DNA of 46,381 bases from an uncultured Faecalibacterium sp. (lineage in GTDB: Bacteria > Bacillota > Clostridia > Oscillospirales > Ruminococcaceae), in the NCBI GenBank assembly GCA_944385995.1, contig CALWZL010000001.1, forward strand, positions 1 through 46,381. Reading direction: 5' to 3'. The stretch's first letter is position 1. Each line of letters starts with the position of its first letter. The notes beneath the pieces were generated by a model. That model was not told the DNA's origin. It did no database searches and was given only the letters and a program-made list of their open reading frames with translations. A program made the translations under genes and the position numbers. Shown in pieces: positions 7,635 to 15,392 of this stretch.

Positions 7635-8318
7635 TTACAGCCGCTGGATCATGGAAGCCACAATGCGGGTGGCAGTGGCTACATATTCGGCGATGCTGAA
7701 CTTTTTGACCACCAGAATTTCGTGGCCGTCCTCGTCGGCGTTGTCGCTCATGGCCCGGAGAATTACACAGGGAACGCCGTTCTTGGCCGCAATCTGGCTG
7801 ACAGCGGCGCCCTCCATCTCCACACAGTCGGGGTCACACTTGGCGGCGATGGCCTCCTTGGAGGCGCTGTCCCCGATGAACAGGTCGCCGGTGGCAATCT
7901 TGCCGGTGATGTACCGGACGCCGGCTTCCTGGCAGGCGGCCTCGGCGGCCGCAATCAGGACCGGGTCCCCGTGGTATTCCTTCAGATAGGGGGGATTCTG
8001 GCAGATCATGTCCAACTGGGCGTCGTGATACAGCACCGTCCCGCCGATGACCACATCGCCGATGCCAATCTTGCTGGTCATGTTCCCGGCGATGCCCGAG
8101 AAGATGATCCGGTCGGCGCCGTATTTGGTAATCAAAACCTGGGTGGTGGCGGCGGCATTGGCCTTGCCCATGCCGGCACAGCAGACCACCACCTGCCGCC
8201 CTGCCAGGCTGCCGCAGTGGTAGCTGACCCCGCCGTATTCCTCCACCTTCACATCGGACAGGCGGGCACAGAGCTGGTCCACTTCGTCGGGCATGGCGCC
8301 CATGATGCCGATGACCAT
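7635..8318 (-). CDS. mtnN: 5'-methylthioadenosine/S-adenosylhomocysteine nucleosidase
   Basis: Cleaves the glycosidic bond of MTA and SAH in methyl-cycle salvage. The N-terminal GIMGAMPDEV places the catalytic Glu at 12. CVEMEGAA (165-172, with Glu169) and RAMSDNAD (188-195, with Asp192) match the substrate-binding Glu and catalytic Asp of E. coli MtnN. I chose the ATG at 8318 (227 residues) because it gives the canonical N-terminus and follows AAGGGGG; an in-frame ATG at 8339 would overlap the end of ychF. It is co-transcribed with ychF, 13 bases downstream of its stop. Confidence 0.95.
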   Translation of the reverse strand: MVIGIMGAMPDEVDQLCARLSDVKVEEYGGVSYHCGSLAGRQVVVCCAGMGKANAAATTQVLITKYGADRIIFSGIAGNMTSKIGIGDVVIGGTVLYHDAQLDMICQNPPYLKEYHGDPVLIAAAEAACQEAGVRYITGKIATGDLFIGDSASKEAIAAKCDPDCVEMEGAAVSQIAAKNGVPCVILRAMSDNADEDGHEILVVKKFSIAEYVATATRIVASMIQRL

Positions 8319-8331
8319 GGCCTCCACCCCC

Positions 8332-9465
8332 TTACACATTGAACAGGAACTCGATCACGTCCCCGTCCTGCACCAGGTATTCCTTGCCCTCGGTGTGCTG
8401 GAGGCCCTTGGCCTTCACCGCGGCATAGTCGAAGTTGTTGGCTTCCAGGTCGGGATAGTGAATCACGCTGGCCCGGATGAAGCCCCGCTCAAAGTCGCTG
8501 TGAATCTTGCCGGCCGCCTGGGGCGCCTTGGTGCCCTTGCGGATGGTCCAGGCGCGGCACTCCTTTTTGCCGTCGGTCAGGAAGGAGATCAGGCCCAGCA
8601 GGTCATAACTGGCCGTGATGAGGTTGTCGAGGCCGCTGGACTGGATGCCCATCTCGGCCAGGAAGGCCTTTTTCTCTTCGGGGCTGTAGTCGGCGATGTC
8701 CTCCTCGGTGCGGGCACAGATGGGAATTACCTTGGCGCCCTCCTCGGCGGCCCGCTTGGCCACCAGGGGGACGTACTTGTTGTTCTCGATGCCCTCCATC
8801 AGGTCGTCTTCGCCCACATTGCAGGCATACAGCACCGGCTTTGCACTCAGCAGGCCCATCTCTTTCAGGACAACCTTCTGGTCCTCGTCGTTCTCGTCCC
8901 AGTCAAAGCTGCGGGCCGGCTTGCCTTCGGCCAGATGGGCGGCCAGCTGTTCCAGCCATGCGGCTTCGGCGGCGGCTCCCTTGTTGTTGCCGCTCTTGGC
9001 GGCCTTGGCCATCCGGCCGGCCCGGTTCTGGACCACTTCCAGGTCGGACAGAATCAATTCGTAGTCGATGACATCGATATCAGAAATCGGGTCCACCGCC
9101 TCGGCCTTGGTGACATCCTCCACCACATGGATGATGTTGTCATCGTCAAAGCAGCGCACCACGTGGACCAGGGCGTCGCATTCCCGGATGTGCCCCAGGA
9201 ACTTGTTGCCCAGGCCGGCGCCCTGGGAAGCGCCCTTCACCAGGCCGGCGATGTCCACGAACTCCACAATGGCGGGGGTCTTTTTGTTGGTCTGCCAGAT
9301 TTCGGCCAGCTTGTCCAACCGGCTGTCCGGCACCGCCACGATGCCGCTGTTGGGCTCGATGGTGCAGAAGGGATAATTGGCCGCCTCGGCGTTCCGGGTC
9401 GAGGTGATGGCGTTGAAAAGGGTGGACTTGCCCACGTTGGGCAGGCCGACGATGCCTAATTTCAT
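8332..9465 (-). CDS. ychF: Ribosome-associated P-loop ATPase YchF/OLA1
   Basis: An Obg-family protein that binds ATP rather than GTP and associates with ribosomes and stress responses. Visible are the P-loop GLPNVGKST (7-15), the switch II DIAGLVKGASQGAGLGN and the C-terminal TGS domain ending in GKEYLVQDGDVIEFLFNV. The length of 377 residues is slightly above the usual 363-366. AAAGGAG lies upstream of the ATG. It is the first gene of a leftward pair with mtnN, with a promoter at 9537-9565. Confidence 0.96.
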   Translation of the reverse strand: MKLGIVGLPNVGKSTLFNAITSTRNAEAANYPFCTIEPNSGIVAVPDSRLDKLAEIWQTNKKTPAIVEFVDIAGLVKGASQGAGLGNKFLGHIRECDALVHVVRCFDDDNIIHVVEDVTKAEAVDPISDIDVIDYELILSDLEVVQNRAGRMAKAAKSGNNKGAAAEAAWLEQLAAHLAEGKPARSFDWDENDEDQKVVLKEMGLLSAKPVLYACNVGEDDLMEGIENNKYVPLVAKRAAEEGAKVIPICARTEEDIADYSPEEKKAFLAEMGIQSSGLDNLITASYDLLGLISFLTDGKKECRAWTIRKGTKAPQAAGKIHSDFERGFIRASVIHYPDLEANNFDYAAVKAKGLQHTEGKEYLVQDGDVIEFLFNV

Positions 9466-9536
9466 AGTGCTGTGCTCCTTTATTCCTGCGGCCCGCGCGG
9501 CTGGGCGGCGCGGTGCCGGATCATGCGTTCGCTCCT

Positions 9537-9565
9537 ATTATACCCGCCCCGCGGCCTGAGCGCAA
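9537..9565 (-). promoter_or_regulatory. ychF promoter
   Basis: On the minus strand TTGCGC (9560-9565), a 17-base spacer and a perfect TATAAT (9537-9542), followed by AGGAG at the start region. Confidence 0.65.
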
Positions 9566-9604
9566 GGTTTTACTGGCGCCATCGGCCATGGACGCCGGCC
9601 GGCG

Positions 9605-9622
9605 GACACTCCTTATTATATA
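9605..9622. promoter_or_regulatory. Imperfect dyad containing a minus-strand TATAAT
   Basis: CTCCT...AGGAG arms surround TATTATAT; on the minus strand this reads TATATAATAAGGAG, like the -10 plus start region of ychF and of the promoter at 80-85. It may be an upstream ychF promoter or operator. No clear -35 is visible. Confidence 0.35.
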
Positions 9623-9990
9623 GGAGCGCCCTCTCCGCCTGACCGGCCCGGCGGGCGGGGTGGAGGGGGCGGCGGCTTTGCCGGCGCCGGAGCGGCCGGA
9701 ACAGCGCTTTCTTTGAACGGCTTGATTTTTCTACTGTACAAGTGGGTTTTATGACGGCTCGGATGATGAAAAAGAACGTCGGTTCTCAAAATATTTTATT
9801 TTATGCACCATCACAGGATTTCCACAAAAAATACACGAAATCACTGCAATAACCGCAGTTTTCGCATGTTGAAAGATGGTTTTGCAATGAATAAATATAC
9901 AATAAATATGATTAAAATCAGAACCCATACAGGACCAGAATTTACCGCAGTAGACAAAAGAAACCATTTGTGAGAAAAATTTGAAATTGA
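9623..9990. other. Gene-free stretch with a sharp GC-to-AT switch
   Basis: Bases to about 9715 are GC-rich; from about 9720 to 10025 the sequence is strongly AT-rich, unlike the rest of the window. A short minus-strand open frame (9749-10000) has no ribosome site or recognisable protein. The AT-rich part directly precedes the strong lipoprotein promoter and may be an upstream activating or curved-DNA region. I see no other feature. Confidence 0.45.
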
Positions 9991-9993
9991 GGG

Positions 9994-10022
9994 TTGACAC
10001 TGGAAAAAGGGTGTGATATTAT
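9994..10022 (+). promoter_or_regulatory. Strong promoter of the abundant lipoprotein gene
   Basis: TTGACA (9994-9999), a 17-base spacer and TATTAT (10017-10022); an overlapping perfect TATAAT lies at 10020-10025. It sits at the end of an AT-rich stretch. The start would fall at or just before the first leader hairpin. Confidence 0.8.
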
Positions 10023-10029
10023 AATCACA

Positions 10030-10074
10030 CAAAGGGATGACCTCCCTTTGGACAAAGGGATGGACCTCCCTTTG
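10030..10074 (+). repeat. Two tandem near-identical hairpins in the 5' leader
   Basis: CAAAGGGA-TGACC-TCCCTTTG (10030-10050) and CAAAGGGA-TGGACC-TCCCTTTG (10053-10074) are direct repeats of a perfect 8-bp hairpin differing by one loop base. They fall at the very 5' end of the predicted mRNA and may protect it from decay or bind a regulator. The CCTCCCTT arms partly complement the AAGGAGG ribosome site downstream. Confidence 0.7.
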
Positions 10075-10127
10075 GAACCTGTTTTGGGTCTCTATCTTTT
10101 ATACACCATAAGGAGGAAAAATTCATT

Positions 10128-10886
10128 ATGAAACTCAAGAAGATTGTTTCTCTGGCTCTGGCTGGCGTTATGGCTGTCAGCATGCTGGCTGGCTGCAACG
10201 GCAATACCACTCCCAATACCCCGACCGATCCTGTCGAGCCCGGTGTTGCTGGTGTTTCCGCTGAGGTCAAGACTCTGGTTGAGACTGAGCTGGACAAGAA
10301 GCTGCCCGCTTACGTTTCTTTCGCTGACAGCGCTGAGCTGAACAGCGACCTGCAGAGCTCTGTTGAGTTCGCTGGCGTTATGGATGTTCTGCCTGATTAT
10401 GTTTACGCAGATCAGCTGACTTCTGTTGCAGGTGATATCGAGAACCGTCTGTACACTGCTGTTGGCGCAACTGGCGTTGATGTCAACGAGATCGGTGATA
10501 GCGATGTTCTGGAGGCTGCTGAGAATGTCAGCAGCTACCAGATTGATGATGCTGTTGCATTTGAGGTTTATGCTGTTTCCAGCGCTATCGGCGAGAATGC
10601 TCTGAAGCAGATGATCGCTGAGGAGATCGCTAGCAACTACGGCGTTCAGGATTACAAGTACAGCATTGAGAACACCAATGGTGGCAACTACAACCACGAG
10701 TACACTGTTTCCGTCAGCACCTACACCAAGGCTGTGAACAGCACTGGCGTGAGCGGTGTTGTTGGTGACATCCACAGCGGCTGGACTGGCACTCATGGCA
10801 GCATCGTTGGCGGTGGCGTCAGCGCAGCTAATCCTTCTGTGACCTTCGTGGCTGTTCAGGTCGTCCGTACCTCTACCCATCAGTAA
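10128..10886 (+). CDS. Putative abundant lipoprotein of unknown function
   Basis: A 252-residue lipoprotein: basic N-terminus, hydrophobic stretch and lipobox LAGC with Cys23, then a Thr/Pro-rich linker and an acidic, Ala/Val/Ser-rich domain. I do not recognise the domain. Codon use differs from all neighbours, favouring GCT, GTT and TCT over GCC, GTG and TCC. Combined with the strong promoter, tandem 5' hairpins and perfect AAGGAGG site, this points to very high expression; recent transfer is the alternative. The Gly/Ser-rich C-terminal 50 residues may be beta-rich. It is followed by a long structured region and a strong terminator. Confidence 0.82.
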   Translation: MKLKKIVSLALAGVMAVSMLAGCNGNTTPNTPTDPVEPGVAGVSAEVKTLVETELDKKLPAYVSFADSAELNSDLQSSVEFAGVMDVLPDYVYADQLTSVAGDIENRLYTAVGATGVDVNEIGDSDVLEAAENVSSYQIDDAVAFEVYAVSSAIGENALKQMIAEEIASNYGVQDYKYSIENTNGGNYNHEYTVSVSTYTKAVNSTGVSGVVGDIHSGWTGTHGSIVGGGVSAANPSVTFVAVQVVRTSTHQ

Positions 10887-10904
10887 GCTTTACCTCTAAA
10901 TTAC

Positions 10905-11125
10905 TTATAACACTTCCGGCTGAAGCCGGGTGATATAAGGAGTCTGCAGGCACGAGACCGCTTGCAGATTCGGCGAAATGCCCATCCGATGTGGCGACAA
11001 AGGGGAATGTCTAATCCATATTCCTTCTGTTGTTGATCGCACCAAAACAAAAGAACTTTTGCGTCACGAAAGATAGGGTCCCTCTGCGGAGGCCGGTCGA
11101 AAGACTGGCCTCCGCATTGTTTTTG
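10905..11125 (+). ncRNA. Candidate structured RNA or 3' UTR
   Basis: A non-coding stretch dense in hairpins. CCGGC-TGAA-GCCGG lies at 10916-10929, flanked by CAC/GTG. TCTGCA/TGCAGA pair at 10933-10938 and 10953-10958. A longer interrupted stem joins 10991-11008 to 11020-11042 (GTGgCGA with TCGCAC, CAA with TTG, GGAAT with ATTCC). CAAAA-GAAC-TTTTG lies at 11048-11061, and the terminator at 11085-11125 closes the region. No separate promoter is clear, so it may be processed from the lipoprotein mRNA. It does not match 6S, SRP, RNase P or tmRNA landmarks. Confidence 0.45.
11085..11125 (+). terminator. Strong rightward intrinsic terminator
   Basis: A 14-bp stem TGCGGAGGCCGGTC / GACTGGCCTCCGCA with a GAAA tetraloop and one G-T wobble, followed by TTGTTTTTG. 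Orientation is rightward only, as there is no T-run on the other strand. Confidence 0.88.
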
Positions 11126-11253
11126 TCTCCAGACAGTCCCGGACAGAGGGCGGACGTTCACCGGATGGCCCGCCGCGGGGCCTTTGGCCGGAAAGAAAGG
11201 CCGGGAGGGCAGAATTTTTCTCAGGGGAAGAGCAGAAAAGATGCCGGCCGTAC

Positions 11254-11282
11254 TTTATTTAGCCATATCTTTGCCGTATAAT
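11254..11282 (+). promoter_or_regulatory. Promoter of the two-component system
   Basis: TTTATT (11254-11259), 17 bases, TATAAT (11277-11282). The intervening 11126-11253 shows no gene. Confidence 0.6.
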
Positions 11283-11363
11283 AGAGCTGTATCGCAAAAA
11301 GAAACGCAGGGGGAGCCGCCCATGGCGCACCCGCTGCGATGGGAATGGCTGGAGGAAACTACC

Positions 11364-12062
11364 ATGGCAAATGAAAAGATCCTCGTCGTGGACGACGACC
11401 AGAACATCTGCGAGCTGCTGCGGCTCTACCTGACCAAGGAAGGATTTCAGGTGACCCTCGCCTCAGACGGCGAGGATGCCCTGGAAAAATATGCCCAGAT
11501 CAAGCCGGACATGGTCTTGCTGGATGTCATGATGCCCCGGCTGGATGGCTGGGAGGTCTGCCGGCGGATTCGCAAGCAGGGCGACACCCCGGTGATTATG
11601 CTGACCGCCAAGGGAGAGACCTTCGACAAGGTTCTGGGCCTGGAGCTGGGCGCCGACGACTATATTGTCAAACCCTTTGACAGCAAAGAGGTGGTGGCCC
11701 GCATCAAGGCGGTGCTGCGGCGCTGTGCCGGCGGTGCTACGGCCGAAAAGCCCACCGAAGGGGTGGTGGAGTTTGACAACCTCCGCCTGGACATGAACAG
11801 CTACGAGCTGAAAGTCAAGGGAAAGGTGGTGGAGGCGCCCCCCAAAGAGTTGGAACTGCTCTACTGTCTGGCATCTCATCCCAACCGGGTTTACACCCGG
11901 GACCAGCTGTTGGATGAGGTGTGGGGCTTCGAGTATTACGGAGATTCCCGGACCATCGATGTCCACGTCAAGCGTCTGCGGGAAAAACTGGCCGGCGCTT
12001 CCGACAAATGGGAGCTCAAAACGGTCTGGGGCGTGGGCTATAAATTCGAGGTGCGTCAGTAA
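11364..12062 (+). CDS. OmpR-family response regulator
   Basis: A 232-residue transcriptional regulator. The receiver has the acidic pocket Asp10-Asp12, the phosphoacceptor Asp54 in VLLDVMMP, Thr81 and Lys103 in VKPFD. The C-terminal winged helix has the family segments PPKELELLYCLASHPNRV and SRTIDVHVKRLREKL. The ATG at 11364 follows TGGAGG and gives the canonical N-terminus; upstream in-frame starts would lie in the promoter region. The stop overlaps the kinase start by one base (TAATG), so the two are translationally coupled. The signal cannot be read from the sequence. Confidence 0.93.
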   Translation: MANEKILVVDDDQNICELLRLYLTKEGFQVTLASDGEDALEKYAQIKPDMVLLDVMMPRLDGWEVCRRIRKQGDTPVIMLTAKGETFDKVLGLELGADDYIVKPFDSKEVVARIKAVLRRCAGGATAEKPTEGVVEFDNLRLDMNSYELKVKGKVVEAPPKELELLYCLASHPNRVYTRDQLLDEVWGFEYYGDSRTIDVHVKRLREKLAGASDKWELKTVWGVGYKFEVRQ

Positions 12063-13558
12063 TGCGCAAAAGCATATCGGTGGCCTTCTTTTCGACGGTC
12101 GCCACCCTGATGATTTTGGGCGTCGCGGTGATGGGTCTGTCCCAGCTGGTTTTGTTCAGCCGGTACTTTGCCCGGGAGCGCTTTGATACCCTGGACGATG
12201 TGGGGGATTTGGCCGGCCGGACGGTGGGGTATTTCTGGGATGACCTGACCGAAAGCGAAAAGATGGATAGTGTCCTGGGCCAGGTGGACCTGATCGGCGA
12301 AAGCGCCAACGTCTATATCTTCTTCACCGACAACAGCGGCAAGGTGATTCTTGCTTCCAACAGCGACCACCTCATACAGGAAAAAATTCCCGCCGAGGTG
12401 CTGGACAAGGTGGCCGGCGCCGAGGATGGGGTATACCATGAGCTGGGCCGGATGAAGGAGTCCTTTGACGAAGAATTTTATGTCTCTGCCCGGCCGATTC
12501 TGCGGGATGACGCCGCGGCGGGCTATATCTTTGTATGCGCATCCGGGCAGATGCTGGACGATTTTGTGGGGCGGTTCGCCTCCAATTTCCTGTTGTCCGC
12601 CTGCCTGATGCTGATTTGTGCCAGCGTTTTGACCATGTTTTTGATGCGCAGCCTCACCGAACCCCTGCACCGGATCAGCGAGGCGGCCCAGAAATTCGGC
12701 GGCGGTGACTTTTCGGTCCGGGTGGAGGACGTGGAGGGGGACGGCGAAATTGCCGACCTGGCCCGCACCTTCAACACCATGGCCGCCAACTTGCAGCAGA
12801 TTGACTCCTCCCGGGGCCAGTTTATGGGCAATATTGCCCACGAACTCCGCACCCCCATGACCACCATCAAGGGCTTTATTGACGGCATCTTGGACGGGAC
12901 CATTCCGCCCGAGCTCCACAACCACTATTTGCAGCTGGTGTCCCAGGAGACCGGCCGTCTGGCCCGTCTGGTGCAGAATATGCTGGATTTGTCCAAACTG
13001 GAGTCGGGGGAATACCGGGTCAATGCCCGGATGTTCAACATCTGGGAGACCCTGACGGGGGTGGCCCTGTCGGCGGAACAGCGGATCAACGACGGCCAGA
13101 TTGACCTGGAAGGGCTGACCATGGATGAGCGGGTGCTGGTCTATGCCGACCCCGACCTGATTCATCAGGTGGTGTATAACCTGCTGGACAACGCCATCAA
13201 GTTCACGCCCCCGGGTGGAATCATCCGGTTTAACGTGGAAAAACTGGGCCCCGAGGCGGAAATTTCGGTCTGGAACAGCGGACAGGGCATTTCGGAAGAA
13301 GCGCTGCCCTTCGTCTTTGAACGATTCTATAAGGAGGACCAGTCCCGCGGACTCCATGCCCGGGGCGCCGGCCTGGGGCTGCATATCTGCAAGGTGCTGG
13401 TGAATTTGTCCGGCGGTCAGATTCGGGTGGAGAGCAAACAGGGGGAATGGTGCCGGTTTGTGTTCACCCTGCCGGTGGAGGTGCCGGGCCGCGGCGACCT
13501 GCTGAAATTGTCAGATGATACCACTGAAACCAGTTCCCGGGAAGCTCCGCAGGGGTGA
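12062..13558 (+). CDS. Membrane sensor histidine kinase
   Basis: A 498-residue kinase partnered with the upstream regulator. Transmembrane segments lie at about 8-32 and 174-196, with an extracellular sensor of about 140 residues between them. A HAMP linker (198-250) follows. The HisKA box with His260 in GNIAHELRTP comes next. The ATPase domain has an N-box (VVYNLLDNAIKFT) and G-boxes (GAGLGLHICK). The domain order resembles the PhoR/ResE/BaeS-type class. It is followed by a promoter for rpe and by no clear terminator. Confidence 0.93.
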   Translation: MRKSISVAFFSTVATLMILGVAVMGLSQLVLFSRYFARERFDTLDDVGDLAGRTVGYFWDDLTESEKMDSVLGQVDLIGESANVYIFFTDNSGKVILASNSDHLIQEKIPAEVLDKVAGAEDGVYHELGRMKESFDEEFYVSARPILRDDAAAGYIFVCASGQMLDDFVGRFASNFLLSACLMLICASVLTMFLMRSLTEPLHRISEAAQKFGGGDFSVRVEDVEGDGEIADLARTFNTMAANLQQIDSSRGQFMGNIAHELRTPMTTIKGFIDGILDGTIPPELHNHYLQLVSQETGRLARLVQNMLDLSKLESGEYRVNARMFNIWETLTGVALSAEQRINDGQIDLEGLTMDERVLVYADPDLIHQVVYNLLDNAIKFTPPGGIIRFNVEKLGPEAEISVWNSGQGISEEALPFVFERFYKEDQSRGLHARGAGLGLHICKVLVNLSGGQIRVESKQGEWCRFVFTLPVEVPGRGDLLKLSDDTTETSSREAPQG

Positions 13559-13593
13559 TTTACGTCATTTCCGTGAAAAAGACAGCCGCGGGT

Positions 13594-13622
13594 TTGATTT
13601 TTGGGCCGTTTTCGTGTACACT
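13594..13622 (+). promoter_or_regulatory. rpe promoter
   Basis: TTGATT (13594-13599), 17-base spacer, TACACT (13617-13622). It lies between the kinase stop and the rpe start and may also drive the downstream Rnf-like genes. Confidence 0.6.
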
Positions 13623-13699
13623 AAAATGTGAGCTGTGCCCCTGTGCAGCTCGAACGAAACGGAATAGAAAAAACTGATACAACGGAGAGTAAAGATACC

Positions 13700-14350
13700 A
13701 TGGCCATCATCAGTCCATCGATTTTATCTGCCGACTTCTGCCGTCTGGGGGACGAGTGCCGGATGGCGCTGGAAGCCGGAGCCGAAATGCTCCACTTTGA
13801 CGTAATGGACGGGCACTTTGTGCCCAACATCAGCTTTGGGGTGCCGGTGCTGGCCAGCCTGCACCGTGGGATTCCCAGCGCTTTTTTTGATGTGCACCTG
13901 ATGATTAGCCACCCGCTGTCCTATGTGGACGCCTTTGCCAGGGCGGGGGCCGGCCTCATCAACTTCCATCTGGAAGCGGAGGACGACCCGGCCGCGGTGC
14001 TGGCCGCCATCCGGGCGGCGGGCTGCAAGACGGGAATGACCATCAGCCCCAAAACCCCGGCCGAAAAGCTGTTCCCCTGGCTGGACCAGTTGGATCTGGT
14101 CCTGGTGATGGGGGTGGAGCCGGGCTTTGGCGGACAGAAGTTCATGCCGTCGGCCCTGGATAAGCTGTCTGCCCTCAGGGCGGAGCGCCAGAACCGGGGA
14201 TTGCAGTTCCTGCTGGAGGTGGACGGCGGCGTCAATGCCGAGACGGCTCCTCTGTGCACCCGGGCCGGCGCGGATGTGTTGGTGGCGGGCAGCGCTGTCT
14301 TTGCGGCGTCTGACCCGGCTGCTGTCATCCATGCTTTGGCGGCGGTATAA
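13700..14350 (+). CDS. rpe: Ribulose-phosphate 3-epimerase
   Basis: Interconverts ribulose 5-phosphate and xylulose 5-phosphate in the pentose phosphate pathway. The (beta/alpha)8 landmarks are present: ISPSILSADF at the start, HFDVMDGHFVPNISFG, VMGVEPGFGGQKF and LEVDGGVN. The length of 216 residues is normal when translation starts at the ATG at 13700, which follows CGGAGAG; the open frame extends upstream but into the promoter. The RnfD-like gene begins 22 bases downstream, so the two probably share a transcript, though no functional link is obvious. Confidence 0.95.
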   Translation: MAIISPSILSADFCRLGDECRMALEAGAEMLHFDVMDGHFVPNISFGVPVLASLHRGIPSAFFDVHLMISHPLSYVDAFARAGAGLINFHLEAEDDPAAVLAAIRAAGCKTGMTISPKTPAEKLFPWLDQLDLVLVMGVEPGFGGQKFMPSALDKLSALRAERQNRGLQFLLEVDGGVNAETAPLCTRAGADVLVAGSAVFAASDPAAVIHALAAV

Positions 14351-14372
14351 CTCCGTTCAGCGAGGATGACCA

Positions 14373-15392
14373 ATGGAAGAAACAACAAGAAAAGAACAGG
14401 AGACGGAGCTGGCCCGGACGGGCCGGTATTATAAGCATATCTGCTGGATGGCCCTGCCCCTTGTCTGTATGTCGGCCTATCTGTACGGGCCGCGGCCGAT
14501 CCTGCTCTGCCTGGTGGCTCTGCTGACCGGCAACCTCTGCGACCGCCTGGTGGCGGTTCTGCGGCGGCGGGTTTACCGCGCGGCCGACTGGTCCAACGAG
14601 AGCTTTGCCCTTGTCATCGCCCTGCTGATGCCGGCCACGGTCAGCTGGTATGTGCTGGTGGTGGCAGTGATGGCCGGCGTTCTGCTGGGCAAAGAGGCCT
14701 TCGGCGGGTACGGGAGTTATCCCTTCCACCCGGCCGCCGTGGGCTATGTGGTGGTGGCGGTGTCCTGGCCCGAGCAGGTCTTTCTGTATCCCCAGCCCTA
14801 CGCCGACATTCCCCTGTGGAATACCGAGGGGGTCAGCCTGGTCAGCGGGATGAGCAGTACCCTCCGCAACGGCGGATTGCCCACCGTCAGCTCCTGGTCT
14901 TTGATCCTGGGCGAATTTGCCGCCCCGCTGGGAACCGGCGCCGTCCTGATTCTGCTGGCCTGCGCCCTCTTTCTCTGCACCCAAAAAGACATTCAGCTGC
15001 CGGCAGCCCTCAGCTTTTTGGTGGCCTGCGGGCTGATTGTGTTCTTTTTCCCGCGGCAGGCCGATCTGGTTCAGACTGCTTTCTGGGAGAGCGCCCTCCA
15101 GCGCCTCAACCTGGTGCGGTATGAACTGGTCAGCGGCGCAACCCTCTACAGCGCGATTTTCCTGGTCAGCGAGCCCTATACCTGTCCCCGCCGCAAACTG
15201 GGCCAGGTGCTGTATGGGGCTTTGCTGGGCTGCCTGAGCATGGTGTTCCGGTATATCGGCGTCTACGAAACCGCCGTCTGCTTTGCGATTCTGATGATGA
15301 ACGGCCTGTCGGGCTGGCTGGATCGGGTGGTGGACCGGCTGTACAGCCTGCCTGAGACCCGGCGCGCCGGCGGGAAGGAGGCTGCCTTATGA
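14373..15392 (+). CDS. RnfD/NqrB-like membrane protein with altered flavin site
   Basis: A 339-residue multi-pass membrane protein homologous to RnfD of the Rnf complex. Matching segments include KEAFGGYGSYPFHPAAVGYVVV (about 107-128) and LVSGATLYSAIFLVSEPYT near residue 255. Rnf subunit D normally carries FMN on a Thr within a D-G-x-S-x-A-T-type motif. Here the aligned residues 152-158 read EGVSLVS, so Thr is replaced by Ser and Asp by Glu. A Ser-linked flavin cannot be excluded. It opens a three-gene block whose junctions overlap (E-like start at 15389). RnfB, C and G are absent from the neighbourhood. Confidence 0.85.
   Translation: MEETTRKEQETELARTGRYYKHICWMALPLVCMSAYLYGPRPILLCLVALLTGNLCDRLVAVLRRRVYRAADWSNESFALVIALLMPATVSWYVLVVAVMAGVLLGKEAFGGYGSYPFHPAAVGYVVVAVSWPEQVFLYPQPYADIPLWNTEGVSLVSGMSSTLRNGGLPTVSSWSLILGEFAAPLGTGAVLILLACALFLCTQKDIQLPAALSFLVACGLIVFFFPRQADLVQTAFWESALQRLNLVRYELVSGATLYSAIFLVSEPYTCPRRKLGQVLYGALLGCLSMVFRYIGVYETAVCFAILMMNGLSGWLDRVVDRLYSLPETRRAGGKEAAL

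Noticed and set aside
9749-10000. An 83-codon minus-strand open frame in the AT-rich spacer
   Set aside because: No ribosome site, no family, and Cys/Phe/His-rich composition typical of random AT-rich DNA.
10030-10074. The start of a CRISPR-like array
   Set aside because: Only two palindromic units separated by two bases, with no spacers and a clear promoter-leader context.
10905-11125. 6S RNA, SRP RNA, RNase P RNA or tmRNA
   Set aside because: No long central-bubble hairpin, GGAAG/AGCA SRP loop, RNase P core or tRNA-like ends could be found.
10901-11161. An 86-codon minus-strand open frame over the candidate RNA
   Set aside because: It runs through the terminator hairpin and several other hairpins, and its composition (Arg/Cys-rich) is not protein-like.
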